Part shown: piece by piece, positions 1 to 10,159 of the stretch
Layout: every line of letters starts with the position of its first letter
Position numbering within the stretch: the first letter of the stretch is position 1
DNA from: Bipolaris cookei
Taxonomy: Eukaryota > Ascomycota > Dothideomycetes > Pleosporales > Pleosporaceae
Assembly: GCA_002286855.1 (NCBI GenBank)
Contig: NRSV01000070.1
Location: 1-64,000, forward strand
Direction: 5' to 3'
Length of the DNA stretch: 64,000 nucleotides
Notes under the pieces: generated by a model
Databases searched by the model: none
Seen by the model: only the letters and a program-made list of their open reading frames with translations
Told to the model about the DNA's origin: nothing
Program-made: the position numbers and the translations under genes

Positions 1-603
1 CGAACAAATACAAGCCACCACTGTTATCCACTCGCTGTTGCCGTCTTCAAGTACTTTCATTTTTCCCCTTTTGCTCCCAAAGCGTCTTATTGAATATACG
101 CTTTGTTCCCCCAACCCGGCCGAGTTGAAACCCCTTTTCGTCCATATTGAATATATGGAGCGGCTGTATATCGTACTCCTCCATCTTTTCAGGGAGAAGC
201 TTGAAATACAAGTTGTATTTGGCTCCGGAATCAGCTTTAGTCCGTTCCTTGGTCATGCCTTTGGTGTAGCGTGAGATGAGATACTTGGGATGGCGGTGGA
301 TAAACCGGGTAACCCAGCTTCTGGAGACCGGTTTGCCAGCCAGCTGGCTGGCAAACTGTTGTATCATTACTCTTGAAGGAGGCAAACTTCGCTCATGAAG
401 CGTTTTGATATATTGTACAAGCTCAGCTTCGTGTTCTGGGTGGAGTACTTGGTGCGCAGCGTTGCGGGTTGTTGAAAGCCCTTGGTGCCTTCGAGCCAGC
501 GTGCTACGCTCAACACCGTACTTGGCAGCAACTTTGCCGTACGAGAAATCATCTCCTGGTTCGCGCGATTCGATTTCTTCAATCGCTTTTTGAATCGGAT
601 CCA
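1..603 (-). pseudogene. Fot1/pogo-type transposase, N-terminal half, broken and cut by window edge
   Basis: DNA transposase of the pogo/Fot1 branch of Tc1/mariner, which cuts and pastes its own element. The frame from 603 down to 47 encodes an HTH_psq-like domain (about residues 1-55, with KVAAKYGVERSTLARR), a CENP-B-type HTH (about 60-115, ending SWVTRFIHRHP) and the start of the DDE catalytic core with the first Asp in FNMDEKGF. A stop at 47-49 follows, but the next frame continues as EDGNSEWITVVACICS, the expected family continuation. One base has therefore been gained or lost near the GGGGAAAAA run at about 60-68. The rest lies outside the window. The fold resembles the copies at 10,432-12,403 and 23,785-25,888. 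Confidence 0.85.
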
Positions 604-659
604 TACTGGTGGAGTTGTGTGGTGTTGAAGTTTTGTTGTTGTTGGGGTGAGGTGGGGCG

Positions 660-775
660 TTGCGCGAACCCGGGCGTTACGCGAACCTGGGCGTTACGCG
701 AACCTCTACTGTAGCGTTGGGGACAAATCTCATCTTGGGGACAAATCTCAAAACCTTGGGGACAAATCTCAGCAG
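660..775. repeat. Two short direct-repeat arrays at the transposon 5' end
   Basis: Upstream of the pogo-type start codon there are three near-identical copies of GGGCGTTACGCGAACCT-like units (about 660-710), followed by three copies of TTGGGGACAAATCTCA (about 717-772). They sit where subterminal transposase-binding repeats would be expected, but that role is an inference. Confidence 0.7.
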
Positions 776-865
776 CCTTTGAGTTAACCGCAACGAGTGT
801 AATAATGAAATCCATCCATCCTTATATTCTCATTGCTTCCAGTCCTGGCATCAGACTTTGGTCCT

Positions 866-955
866 GGAGTCACTGACTCCTCCCTGCTCTTGTGAGGTCA
901 TGTCCTCACATGTCTTGGGTGGCATCACTGATGCCAGCGTCTTGGCGTGATGCCA
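866..955. repeat. Cluster of four short perfect hairpins
   Basis: Four inverted repeats lie in 90 bp: GGAGTC/GACTCC around ACT (866-880); TGTGAGG/CCTCACA around TCATGT (891-910); TGGCATC/GATGCCA around ACT (920-936); and TGGC/GCCA around a 5-nt loop (943-955). Two hairpins share the same ACT loop. No ORF is present here. Confidence 0.7.
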
Positions 956-1032
956 ATCACATGATCAGCGCCCCGCAATGATTGTTACCTTCTGACGTGG
1001 ACGTCCCTGGGCCTTCAGCCTTCTCGTCACTT

Positions 1033-1744
1033 GTCAAGGAGAGTCCTTCTTGTTACTTGTAACCGTCTCGTCCGACCAGATCACATTTATCGCAGACTAT
1101 GCCATAATATATCGGCATGAATTACAGCCGATGTATGTTAATATTCCACATGTAACAAGCCCCTGCAATGATCGCATACAAAAGACAGTCGTAGAGAGCA
1201 TTACGCACGACAATACACACATCAATACACTACACCTACGCGTGCGACAACATTCTTTCAGTCTTCGAGTGTCCAGTCCTTATGGGCGAGACACCACTCA
1301 AGCCTCTCCTGTCTCATCTTTAGTGCTAAGCCAGGTTTTCTTGTCGGTTTAGTCTTATTGTATCCTGCTGCATTAAGTATACGCCAGACAGTAACAGCCA
1401 AGACTTCATGGCCCAGAAGACTGAGATCGCCAGCAAGATCAGCACAGGTCTTCTCTCGTCCATATCGACCACGCTGTGCTTTCTGTAAAACCTCCTCTTT
1501 GACTGCCTCTTGCTTCCACGGACGACCTGATCGAGGGGCATCTTCAAGAACCTCTATAGGCAAGTTAACTACAGGGACGTTCGGATCGTATTCTCGCTCG
1601 CAGGCTCGACGGAAAATTATTCGGATCGTCGAGGGGGATACCAGTAAGTGCGCTGATCTCGGCGGTAGATTTGCCTACAAAAGGTCACATTAGTGTCACC
1701 ACTAAGGCTCGGGTAGATATATCAGTATGAGTACGAGAAGACAT
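1033..1744 (-). pseudogene. Tc1/mariner-type transposase, degenerate and split by a solo LTR
   Basis: Reading the minus strand from the ATG at 1744 gives the start of a Tc1-like transposase: an N-terminal HTH, a frameshift near 1640, then the second HTH (1563-1258) with RSGRPWK and KPTRKPGLALKMRQERLEWC. The frame then meets a TGA where Trp is expected (LED-stop-KNV). The next residues, NVIWSDET, which carry the first catalytic Asp, appear only beyond an inserted LTR (1088-1249), at about 1085-1062. Lesions seen: an in-frame TGA near the start, a frameshift, the Trp-to-TGA change and the insertion. The C-terminal half is not recognisable. Identification is by motif, not alignment. Confidence 0.75.
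1088..1249 (+). mobile_element. Solo LTR, family 1 (internally deleted copy) with ACATT target duplication
   Basis: Begins TATCGCAGACTATGC and ends CGTGCGACA, flanked by ACATT at 1083-1087 and 1250-1254. Other copies begin TGTCGCA, so the 5' TG has become TA here. It is 162 bp against 310-332 bp for full copies, because the U3 repeats and middle are reduced. It lies inside the Tc1/mariner reading frame, which reconnects if the LTR and one ACATT are removed. Confidence 0.85.
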
Positions 1745-2288
1745 CTCAACACCAAAAATTTAGATATATTGATCTATCTACAGCCTCATGACAGGTGAAT
1801 AGCTCTCAAAAAAAACACCAGTAGGTACCAAGAAATCTAAGAAATATTCGGTCTGATAGACTGTCTGATCGGGCGACAGGGGCTTGGCGGGGCTATAACT
1901 TTTGAAAGCGTCATTCGTATTTTCAACACGTATAGTTGTTATTCTGCAAGGCTCTAAAGTTGACAACTTTCTGGCGCGTCATCGATTTTGGTGGAGTAGC
2001 CTGTGCTGAGTCCCGGGATTTTTGTCCACCGGGTGTCACGCTATGTTCGTTGTTCTAATTTGCTAGCCTGACCTTGCGCCGTGCATGGAACCGCACGGAA
2101 CAGCATTCGTGCTCGGTCGCCTGGGCGTTCCGGAATACCGAACCCCGCTCTCCTAAGCGTTTCGATTTACCAAACCTCTCCCTGCTGTATGTCTGATAGC
2201 TGAACTTGCCGATTGTCTTCAATATAAAAGGAACAATCTATGTTGAATCACTGACACCAAATCATTTCTATTTTAGACGCTCTTGATC
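1745..2288. other. Gene-free spacer and promoter of the DUF3445 gene
   Basis: No supported ORF. A perfect 15-nt palindrome, AAAGTTGACAACTTT, lies at 1956-1970. A TATA-like ATATAAAAGG at 2222-2231 lies about 60 nt before the ATG at 2289. A five-codon upstream ORF (ATG 2239, TGA 2253) lies in the probable leader. Confidence 0.5.
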
Positions 2289-3551
2289 ATGTCAACTCGC
2301 TACTCTATAACTACCTATAGCGCACTCCTGTTATGCATGTGCTTTATTGCCGCTGCGTCGTGGTACCTCTTCAGATTCAATAATGTAAATTACCTCACAA
2401 GATATTCTTTTGATGCCAATAGTAACAGCAAATTCGAACGATAGGTTACGATTATTCGTCAGAATGCGCCTACGAACATAATTCAGCCTGCCGAGTTACC
2501 AAGCGACTATCATGACATTCAATCACTCCCTGGCTTTCAATTGGAGCATGAGAAGCCACCAAAGGTGTATCCATGGAAGCCAAAGTCTTACCTCACGCTT
2601 GGAATCCAAAATCTATCTTTCTCGGAGTTTCTTCCTCTAGACTGTACGTTGACCGACCGACTAACACTTCGACGGAAGATCGTTAGTAAACATAAAGAGG
2701 TGGTCCTTTGTGCGATGCCAAGTTCAGGCCCAGCAATCAGAGAGTTTTATAAGTGGTTGATTGGTGATTACCTACCTGGCCGTTATCCCGACGTATACAG
2801 ACGTTGTTCTGCTCCGTCTCTCAGTACTGAATCAGGAGGCTTCATTACCTGCAGCGCCGACAAGACAAATATTCCACTGGTACCTCCACCTGATTCCCAC
2901 GATATTTTGCGTATAATCGCAGAAAATGTGGATGCCGAATTCTTTTTTCTACAGGCACAGAAGAATAAGGGCAATACAACGTACTTCGCGCGCGCATACA
3001 TAGACTGCTATCCATTTGGCTTCGATCCTCGGGAAAAGATTGGCCGTTCGCTAGCAGGTATTCATGGACCTGTGCCAGGGTTCAAAGAAAAGCTCCAGCT
3101 ATCCATGGATCGCTTTTTTGCATCGCTGCCAAAAGGAAAGATTGTGAAACGGCACAACTGGAACCTGGCCTTGGACGACGATCTATATAGTCCGGAGCTC
3201 AATCCCCTGACAAAATATCCTGTGTGGATGTTGAATTTGGCAAGATGGGTGATGGAATCATTCCTGCCAAGTCGCTTACCCAAAATGAAGCATGAAGACT
3301 TAAATCCAGATAAGGTTACTGTACGTTGCGAGAGGCAGACTCTGCATAGATTGCAGAGAAATGACGATACGTTAATTTTCACTTTCAAAACTTACCAGTA
3401 CACCTTAAGGCAAATCAAGGACGAAGGCCTTGGCGAAAGTTTAGCAGAAGCAATCCGTGGACAGAATTATAGCATTAAGGCGATGGAATGGTATAAAGGA
3501 TCTGCATATTGGAAAGATGCTGTAACTACTTATCTTGAAGGACAAGAGTAG
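2289..3551 (+). CDS. DUF3445 (heme-dependent oxidative N-demethylase-like, 'HRQ' family) protein
   Basis: Two exons, 2289-2384 and 2487-3551, separated by a 102-nt intron (GTAAAT...ATTCAG). This removes an in-frame TAG at 2442 and gives 386 aa. Residues about 7-28 form a hydrophobic anchor (ALLLCMCFIAAASWYL), so the protein is probably membrane-tethered. The body matches the DUF3445 layout: an N-terminal YPWKPKSYLTLG segment and, near residue 310, the signature RCERQTLHRL followed by a TYQYTL segment. Bacterial relatives include the alpha subunit of a heme-dependent oxidative N-demethylase; the substrate of fungal members is unknown to me. No stop or frameshift is seen outside the intron, although both neighbours are transposon remains. 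The intron is inferred; no transcript was available. Confidence 0.75.
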
Positions 3552-3704
3552 TCAGGGCTCCCAATAGTGCAAATAGTACGTATACTAGTAGTATTTGGCT
3601 TAACTTGTTTCACCAACGAGCACCGCAGTTTCCCCACCAAATCTTCTTCGCAACGTCGTCTATGCAATACTACCATAGTTTTTCTTATTAAGTAAAACAA
3701 GACA

Positions 3705-4618
3705 TTATTCTTTACATGCGTCGCTACCCTCTGTATCCTTTAATTCTACTTGGCACGTGCGGGAGTTATGTCCAATTTGGCTGCAACGCCCGCAGCGCCG
3801 TTCACTGCGTACCCTCTTCGCAGGCGTTGCATCATCATTACAGCTACCACTCTCTGCCTCAGCGATCTGATCAGCTATCCGACCAATTATCTGGGACCCC
3901 TCTGCCTGTACGTAGCGCCGCTTGCAAGTTTTTCCGCTTTTTTGCCTGCAAAGATGAGAAAGGCTGGAATACACTTCCCTGTTGCGCCAACGCCCTGTAT
4001 TAGCGTAACCCACTCACGATTGCCTGGCTGGATCTTTTTTGTTCTTACCGGTTTATCTAAGCTTGTGATAACTGACTGCGATAAAAGCTTGCCCATAATA
4101 AAGCCAGTCTCATCAAAGTTGTAGATATCTTCGTCCACGATACCATACTTCGCCTTCGTATTCTGAACCAGCTCGAACCAGCCCTTAATAAGAGCTGGAT
4201 CTTTACAGAGAGCTCGCTGGTGATCGTATGGACGGCTCCAGCGCGTACGCAGCTCAGAATCGCGCTGGACAAACCTATCAACCTAGTTCTTGCCAACCTC
4301 CTCTCCGCCGCGCTCTCGGAGCAGTCTATTAGCCATATCTTGCACGTCGTCTCTCCCACAGGGTAGTCCTCGCTCAACCTCAACTATTACACGTTGATTA
4401 ATAGCCTCCTCTTCTAGTTTTTTTAGGCGCTTACAGTTCGCCTCACAATCGCATTGAAGGCGTCGTCCAGCGCGTCGCTCTCAGACTGTTGTTCGTGGGA
4501 TACTATACACGATAGCAGCGCGTGTTTCAGTCTGAATCTGGTGTGAAGTAAGACTTTGAATAGCTAAGTTAATATCTGCTTCACTATAGGCTTGTTGCAC
4601 GTTACGTTGTTGAGACAT
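3705..4618 (-). pseudogene. Fot1/pogo-type transposase with zinc knuckle, internally deleted
   Basis: ATG at 4618 (MSQQRNVQQAYSEADINLAI). An in-frame TGA (CGA to TGA likely, TV-stop-ERRAGR) follows, then the CENP-B-type HTH region and the start of the DDE core with YNFDETGF, GNREWVTL and FLIFAGKK. The frame then jumps into the C-terminal basic tail and an intact CCHC knuckle, CGRCSQIGHNSRTC. The second and third catalytic Asp regions, present in the related copy at 21,478-23,127, are missing; I estimate about 0.9 kb deleted. It has several stops and at least one frame change, so cannot be active. Confidence 0.8.
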
Positions 4619-4675
4619 CACGCGTTGTTGTTGCAAAGGTGGGGTGTGGTGGTAGAGCTGACGACTCGGTGGTGA

Positions 4676-6431
4676 AACACGTTATAACAAGCTCTTATAT
4701 ATATATATCTATTCTACGTCCATTAAGCCATCCCTAAAGTTGCCGTGACAAAAGCGCGTTAGCGGCGATGAGTAGCCTGCAGAGCTATTATCGCTTGATT
4801 CAGGCGTATTTTGTATATCAATTGAAGCCTGCTGCTCTATCTGAGCTTTACTTTGTTGCTGACGTACTTTGAAAGCTATCTCTTCGCGGGTAGCTATGTA
4901 GACTGTGTACGGATCAAAGGGCTGTCGCGCTGCTAGGCCAACCCATACGGCGTACGTCGGATCCTCCACAATAGATCTATCCCAGCACTGTGAAATAGAT
5001 TATCTGGAGCACCAGCAGCATCGTTGTTATTGTATACGTCTGGTGACGCTAAGTCAACGCGCGATACTTCCATAAGTCTGACGGCAGCAAGTGCAGCCTC
5101 TGGGTCCCATGGAGAGAGCCCTGTACGTCGCCAGCCACTTCGTATAGTATTGTATGTGAACTTCTGATGTCGGATCTCGTCAATTGTAGAGAAAAAGTCG
5201 TCCTTTGTGATATCCTTTGCACCCGCACGCGTGGCCCAGTCAAGTGTCTTTCCATGATACCATTTCAAAGGCTAAAAGCAGCCCAAATCTAGCGGCTATA
5301 ACAAGTGTGTTGTATATGGGGGAGCGCAATTACGAGTATACGGTAGAGCTCACAGTACTCTAAGAACTCGTGCGTACAGTGAGATCCATGGCCATCAAGC
5401 AGGAGGAGCCTCCATACTCCTGTCCTAAGATCCTTCGTCTGCTGCTCAAAATGCTTAATTCAATAAAAAGTCGCAAGATCTGTAGAGTACCCTGAAGAAG
5501 TGATGTTTATAAGGTGGTCGTCAGGAAGATCAACCGCTCAATAATCAAAGATTGATTTACCTTTGACAATAAGCATAGGTGTGATTGAGTAGCTAGACGC
5601 TGAGATGCATTCTACAAGGGTAACAAGCTCTCTATTATTAGACGTTGGCATTAGGACGTCGCGTCCATATTGAGTATAAACTGCCTGTTTCTTTGAGATG
5701 CCAATCCGTACGCCAGTCTCGTGCATATTGTACGTACCACCCTCCTGTACGCCGAGTAGATCAATTAGCTCTTTCAAATTTGCATACCAGCGTTGCAAGG
5801 CTTCCAGATTTTGTGCCAGCTTACGCGCGACTTCAATAGGCTGGCTCTTTAGCCTTGTATACTTAGGATTGCGCTTAAGCCAGCGATGGGCCCAGTCTTT
5901 GCCAACAACAGGAGGCTCTATAAGCTCATCGCCAACAGCATCAGCGTTATTGGCGGCGTCAAAGTCTTGTTGTAAGAGGTGATTGGCCTGAGCCTGTACC
6001 ATATACCTGGTTATGCCGAAGCCTATAGCGTTGATAGCGTCGAGATAGTATACAAGAGAGGCCTCTTGCACGTCTGTAAGCTTTCTATTTGTTGGCGCGC
6101 GTGTGGATCTGTTGTTGCCGCCGTTGTAAGCTCTAAGTAGGCGTTAATATAGCAAGTTACGTAGGCGCGCGTACTTGCGGACGTTGGGCTTGCAGAGCTG
6201 TTGGAGCTCAACGGCGGAGTCAAGTATAGCTTTGGAGGATTTCTCGTTTTGCGTAGGCTCTCTAGCGCGTTGCGGCATCTTGATTGGCTTAAAAAGTTGT
6301 ATATTTGGTGGCGTAGAGGTGAATTAAAAAGGTGCGTAATTGTTAAGCATAGAATCATCGTTGAGCTCGGGGGCCCGAGCTGCATGAGGGCCCACACGCA
6401 GGGTGGATGGCGATGAGCCATCCCTGGGCCC
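4676..6431 (-). repeat. 1,756-bp inverted duplicate, copy 1
   Basis: This segment is the reverse complement of 19,665-21,420. Equal length and identical translations in many frames mean no indels and near or complete identity; positions a and b correspond by a + b = 26,096. Identity stops at 4675/21421 and 6432/19664. The AACGTGTT end lies at the start of the neighbouring Fot-type element. Confidence 0.93.
4709..6278 (-). pseudogene. Fot1/pogo-type transposase in duplicate copy 1
   Basis: ATG at 6278 (MPQRAREPTQNEKSSKAILD). A TAA replaces an expected Gln soon after; the HTH region follows (GKDWAHRWLKRNPKYTRL) and the DDE core starts at YNMHETGVRIGISKKQ. Two TGA codons stand where Trp is expected (IFDY-stop-AVDLPDD and ATFY-stop-IKHFE). 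The second Asp region is readable as LLLLDGHGSH, then a frameshift precedes the third region and tail (KWYHGKTLDWATRAG). The expected first-Asp motif MDET reads MHET, so even the first catalytic Asp is lost. Not functional. Confidence 0.85.
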
Positions 6432-6611
6432 GAGTATGGTAGAGCGGGATCTTCTTGTACTTTAGGTACTCAGCAGCGCCTTTTAGCCGCATTTTTTTAG
6501 GTGTATCGCGTTTGGAAAAGATACTTTTAGACATTACGAATCAAACTCAGTTAAAATTATTAAGAAGTATTACATGGTGGTGAAGATACAAATGGTTGAA
6601 GTTAGTGAGTT
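6432..6611. other. Flank of duplicate copy 1
   Basis: On the minus strand an ATG near 6534 opens a short frame, MSKSIFSKRDTPKKMRLKGA, that runs into the duplicated segment. The same position at copy 2 has unrelated sequence. No family recognised. Confidence 0.3.
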
Positions 6612-6899
6612 TTGCTATCGTCATCAAGTTTGGTGGGGCTACCCGTGCGCGGTGCCGCTTTTTTCGTCCAAGAGCGACGCGAGACTCTACCACCACCATC
6701 CATCGTCATACCTTTCGCCCGCGACCCCGACTTTGTCGAGCGCGGCACCACATTCAACCACGTCGATAAGATATGCGCTGCACCGGGCGCGCGGGCTGCG
6801 CTTGTTGGCCTTGGCGGCGTAAGGTAAGCAAACGCCTGTTCGGCTAGCATGATATGCTGACTGCAAATAAGCAAATCGCAGCTCGCTATTGAGTAGTTA
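6612..6899 (+). pseudogene. NB-ARC/STAND (NLR-like) gene fragment ending at the P-loop
   Basis: The frame 6612-6823 encodes a segment resembling the linker before the nucleotide-binding domain of fungal NB-ARC/TPR proteins: PFARDPDFVERGT, then CAAPGARAALVGLGGV. A 48-nt intron fits exactly here (6824-6871, GTAAGC...AATAAG, with GCTGAC at 6856-6861). Splicing continues the frame as SKSQLAIE, so the P-loop reads GLGGVSKSQLAIE where GLGGVGKSQLAIEY is usual. A TAG then replaces the expected Tyr codon. The Gly-to-Ser change is a G-to-A step at a Walker A Gly. Nothing downstream is recognisable. STAND proteins act in fungal incompatibility and immunity; this one is a remnant. The family call rests on motif memory. 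Confidence 0.65.
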
Positions 6900-7508
6900 C
6901 ATACTCGCTCTCTTCTCTCGTTATTTTGTGTACTTATCTCTATACAGAAAAGATTGTATTCCACTGTCTACGCTCCTCCAATTTAAGTCTGGATGCAGCA
7001 GTGTTCGCTCGTCTGATTATTCACCCCACAACAGCCGTTTATTTATTGACAATCTTAGCTATCTTCCGCATTTCCTTAAGGACAGATAAAAGGCCATGGA
7101 CCTCGCTCCTAGGTCTTAGGGCTTGAGATACACCAGTTTGCAGAGATTACAGGTGGTAGCTCTCACCCTCACGCATATTCGTAAATATTCAATCTTGCCC
7201 GTATAAGTAACAAGGTGACAGCGATCGGATAGCTCGGAAGCTCTACCTCGCACACAGCAGTGGGCAACCCCCACAATAGGACCAAAACAGAGAGCATAAG
7301 AAGAGAACCTTGTACGCACGTAGATAGACAAGAATTTTCAATACACACCTGTCTTTTTGGCAACCCTTCTGCATTCGTGCAAACCCTCTTTAGCCCCGCG
7401 CGCACATGCTTCATACCTTGCTGTTTGCCACCCGGTTCACGCTTATGCTAGCTAGCTACAGAGCCCATTCAACAAATCTCCTATATCTCATAACTCATTC
7501 CCACCCGA
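6900..7508. other. Gene-free spacer downstream of GH43
   Basis: Only short ORFs without recognisable domains occur. This is probably decayed STAND sequence followed by the 3' flank of the GH43 gene. Confidence 0.4.
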
Positions 7509-9215
7509 TCAAATCCTCTGATTAAACCCCTCGCTCGCCACAGTAACCCTCTTATCAACCCACTGCTTTACCCCTGTATACCTCCATTTATTAAACCAGA
7601 CCTTCGGCGTAGTCTCTGGGCAATCCAAAACATCATCCCCGGCCCCATTACACGTCGCATAAACCCCAATCAGCGTACCCACAAAACTCCCCGTACGTCC
7701 GCTCACTTGACTTGTGGCCGCCTTCCCCAACTCCAGCGTCTTCGAGCCGCCCGCCGCCAACGCAGCCGAGAACAAGTACTCGTCCGGCGTGCACATCTCA
7801 ATCATGAGGCGGATGGGCTGTCCTTCCCATGCATCGGGCAGAGGCGTGTACTCGTTCCGGGACTCGGTCGAGTTGAAACAAAGCACCGTTGAGCCGTTCA
7901 TCCGAGTAACACCAAGCTGCACGTTAGCATACTGTGTGAGGAACGTGGTGACGCCGGCTTCCTGGCCGTTTTGAATCGGGTTAAAGCTCATATCCACGCT
8001 AAATTTGAACGTACTATCAGTTTGTCTGCGTCCCACGAAGCTGATGGCCTTACTCGCCGGCGTTGTATTGTTGAACTTGTTCCCCAGATTATTCTTACTC
8101 GGCACGACTTGCAACCCGTTCTCCGTCACGCTTATCATGCCCGGTCGCGGTACCCGCCAGTATACCAAATTGCGCGGGACCTGGCTCCCAGCAGGGAAGT
8201 CATAGACATCTGGGTCGCCGTTGAACGGTCCGATGCCGGGGATGTCGCGAGACAGGGCGGGTAGTTCCCAGCCAGACATGATGCCCCGGACGGGCTGCAT
8301 GATGGGCCACTCGCCGGTGGGCCATGCCACAGGGAAGAGAACGGTTTCTCGGCCCATTGGGAAAAACGAGCTGTTGGGGGGTCCCCAGCGAGTGGCTAGG
8401 GCGGTGCCCCACCAGTTTCCGTTGCCGTCTTGGAAGAGGTCTGCGTGGCCGACGGTTTGAAAATATTGATCACTGCCGCGGTTTGTGAGGTGAGGGTTGT
8501 GCGGGCTGGGGGTGTACGGGCCAGTGATGGTCTTCGCGCGGGCCATGGTCACGGCGTGGTCTTCGGCTGTGCCACCCTCTGCGATGAGGAGGTAATACCA
8601 TCCATCTTTCTTGTAGATGTGAGGGCCTTCGGGCCAGACGCCGCCGGTGCCGTTCCAGAGGTTGATGACGGGTCCCATGGCCCCTGTATCGATGTTTATC
8701 TCTTGGATCCGTATTTCTTGCGTGGCCACGTAAACCTTGCCGTCGTCGTCCCAGAATAGATCAGGGTCGATTTTTGGGGCGCGGAAAAGGACGGGGTCAC
8801 TCCAGCTAGCTTCATCGAATGGGTCGGTAGTCTTGAATAACACGCCATTTGTACGGTTGGTGGTTGTACCTAAGTACTCGCAAATGACATAGAATGTGCC
8901 CTGGTGGTGCCGAATGGTAGCAGCGTACATGCCTTGTTGCTGAGCGTCAGTCGCATAGCTGTAGCCTGGAAGCTGGGATTCGCGGTTCCAGACATGGCTA
9001 ATGAGTTTATAATTGACGAGGTCTTTTGATGCGTAGATAGGCAGACCGGGAAAGGAGATGAATGTCGATGTTACGCAGAAGAATGTTCCGTCAACGGGCG
9101 TACATGATGGGTCGGAGTGCCAGCCAGGGAGAACGGGATTTTAGTAGGTTGAGTTCTTTGCCCATACTGGCGCCGAGAAGGCGAGCAGCGATTGGATGAG
9201 AGTGGTAAACTTCAT
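7509..9215 (-). pseudogene. Glycoside hydrolase family 43 protein with a nonsense codon at position 25
   Basis: From the ATG at 9215 the frame gives a signal peptide (MKFTTLIQSLLAFSAPVWA, cleavage near 19-20) followed by KNSTY. A TAA at 9141-9143 (codon 25) precedes NPVLPGWHSDPSC; otherwise the frame stays open to 7509, 568 codons. GH43 enzymes hydrolyse arabinose- or xylose-containing plant polysaccharides outside the cell. The expected catalytic residues are visible: Asp in WHSDPSC, Asp in DPDLFWDDDG and Glu in WPEGPHIY; the C-terminal beta-sandwich accessory domain is also present. A start at the downstream ATG (8930) would drop the first catalytic Asp and the signal peptide. It is either a very recent pseudogene or a single-base sequence error at TAC/TAT. 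Confidence 0.82.
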
Positions 9216-9596
9216 AGTGAGCTCCAATGGCGCTATCAGCGGCCTGGTCAGAGGTATCTAGGATGAATATATGTAGATACCAACCTACCCCGCCCTATGT
9301 TTTCGGCTTACATCCCGCAGTCCCGCCACTCGGGCGAGTTTTGGTGTTGGCACTCGTACTCAAAGCCCTCGCTTTACCCTCAAGGAACGTCATGGCTCAC
9401 GACCTTTAGTCCAACCCCGCCTGGGGCTAACCCAGAATCTGAGTATCTTTGAAGCATCTAGCCTTTGATGGGGTTAGTGCGGCGGATAGTATCGTGGGGA
9501 ATCAGCCACTTTAGACGGTATTTAGCCAGCACGACTCCCCTCGACTCGATCTACACCAATTCGAATGTAACTACGTAGATAATTGTGAGTCTCACC
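9216..9596. other. GH43 upstream region
   Basis: No supported ORF. It contains C-rich stretches such as CCCCGCC near 9288 and CCCGCC near 9323, but I cannot assign regulators. Confidence 0.35.
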
Positions 9597-9830
9597 AGCT
9601 TGCACGTCTTACGTAGCCCCAGGGCTGAGAGGACGTTAAACCAAAATAATAACAATATTGAGAATATATGGGTTCAGTCCAGGGTGGAAGGTTCTTGGGG
9701 GTTACATAATATCCCGTTGTGGCAGGCACTGTCCAGTTGGTCATACGTACCGTGTCTGTGCACCTCGCGCACGCCCCGCACTGAAACATCAAACTGGCCA
9801 CAAACTTCAACACACCATAACTCCACCAAT

Positions 9831-10159
9831 ATGAATTTCATTGCTTCAGCTGTTGCAGAATATGAACTGCAAGAATCAGGAGAACAACTTTCGTACCAGA
9901 AAGTTGCTGACAAGTGGGGTGTATCAAGAAGCGCCGTCAGCCGAAGACACCGAGGTGTTTCATCAGCCCAGAAGACCAGATATAAGCACCAGAAAGCCCT
10001 AGACACCACACAACAAAAAATGCTTGTAGAGTATATTACAAGCCTCAGTAAGCAAGGTCTAGCCCTTACGAGAGAGATGGTACGAAATTTTGGAAGTGAG
10101 ATAGCTGGAAGGACCGTCTCCGAGAGCTGGGTTGCACGCTTCATCCACCAGAGCGACAT
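9831..10159 (+). pseudogene. Fot1/pogo-type transposase, N-terminal fragment
   Basis: ATG at 9831, MNFIASAVAEYELQESGEQL, an HTH_psq-like domain (KVADKWGVSRSAVSRRHRG) and the CENP-B-type HTH ending SWVARFIHQ. It then stops being transposase where a solo LTR begins at 10,160. The 5' flank (about 9757-9830) is homologous to the flank of the minus-strand copy at 12,403-12,490, so both belong to one element family. Everything from the DDE core onward is missing on this strand; beyond the LTR, the tail of an opposite-strand copy begins. Confidence 0.85.

Noticed and set aside
2442..2444. TAG at 2442 as a nonsense mutation in the DUF3445 gene
   Set aside because: A 102-nt intron with good ends removes it and keeps the frame.
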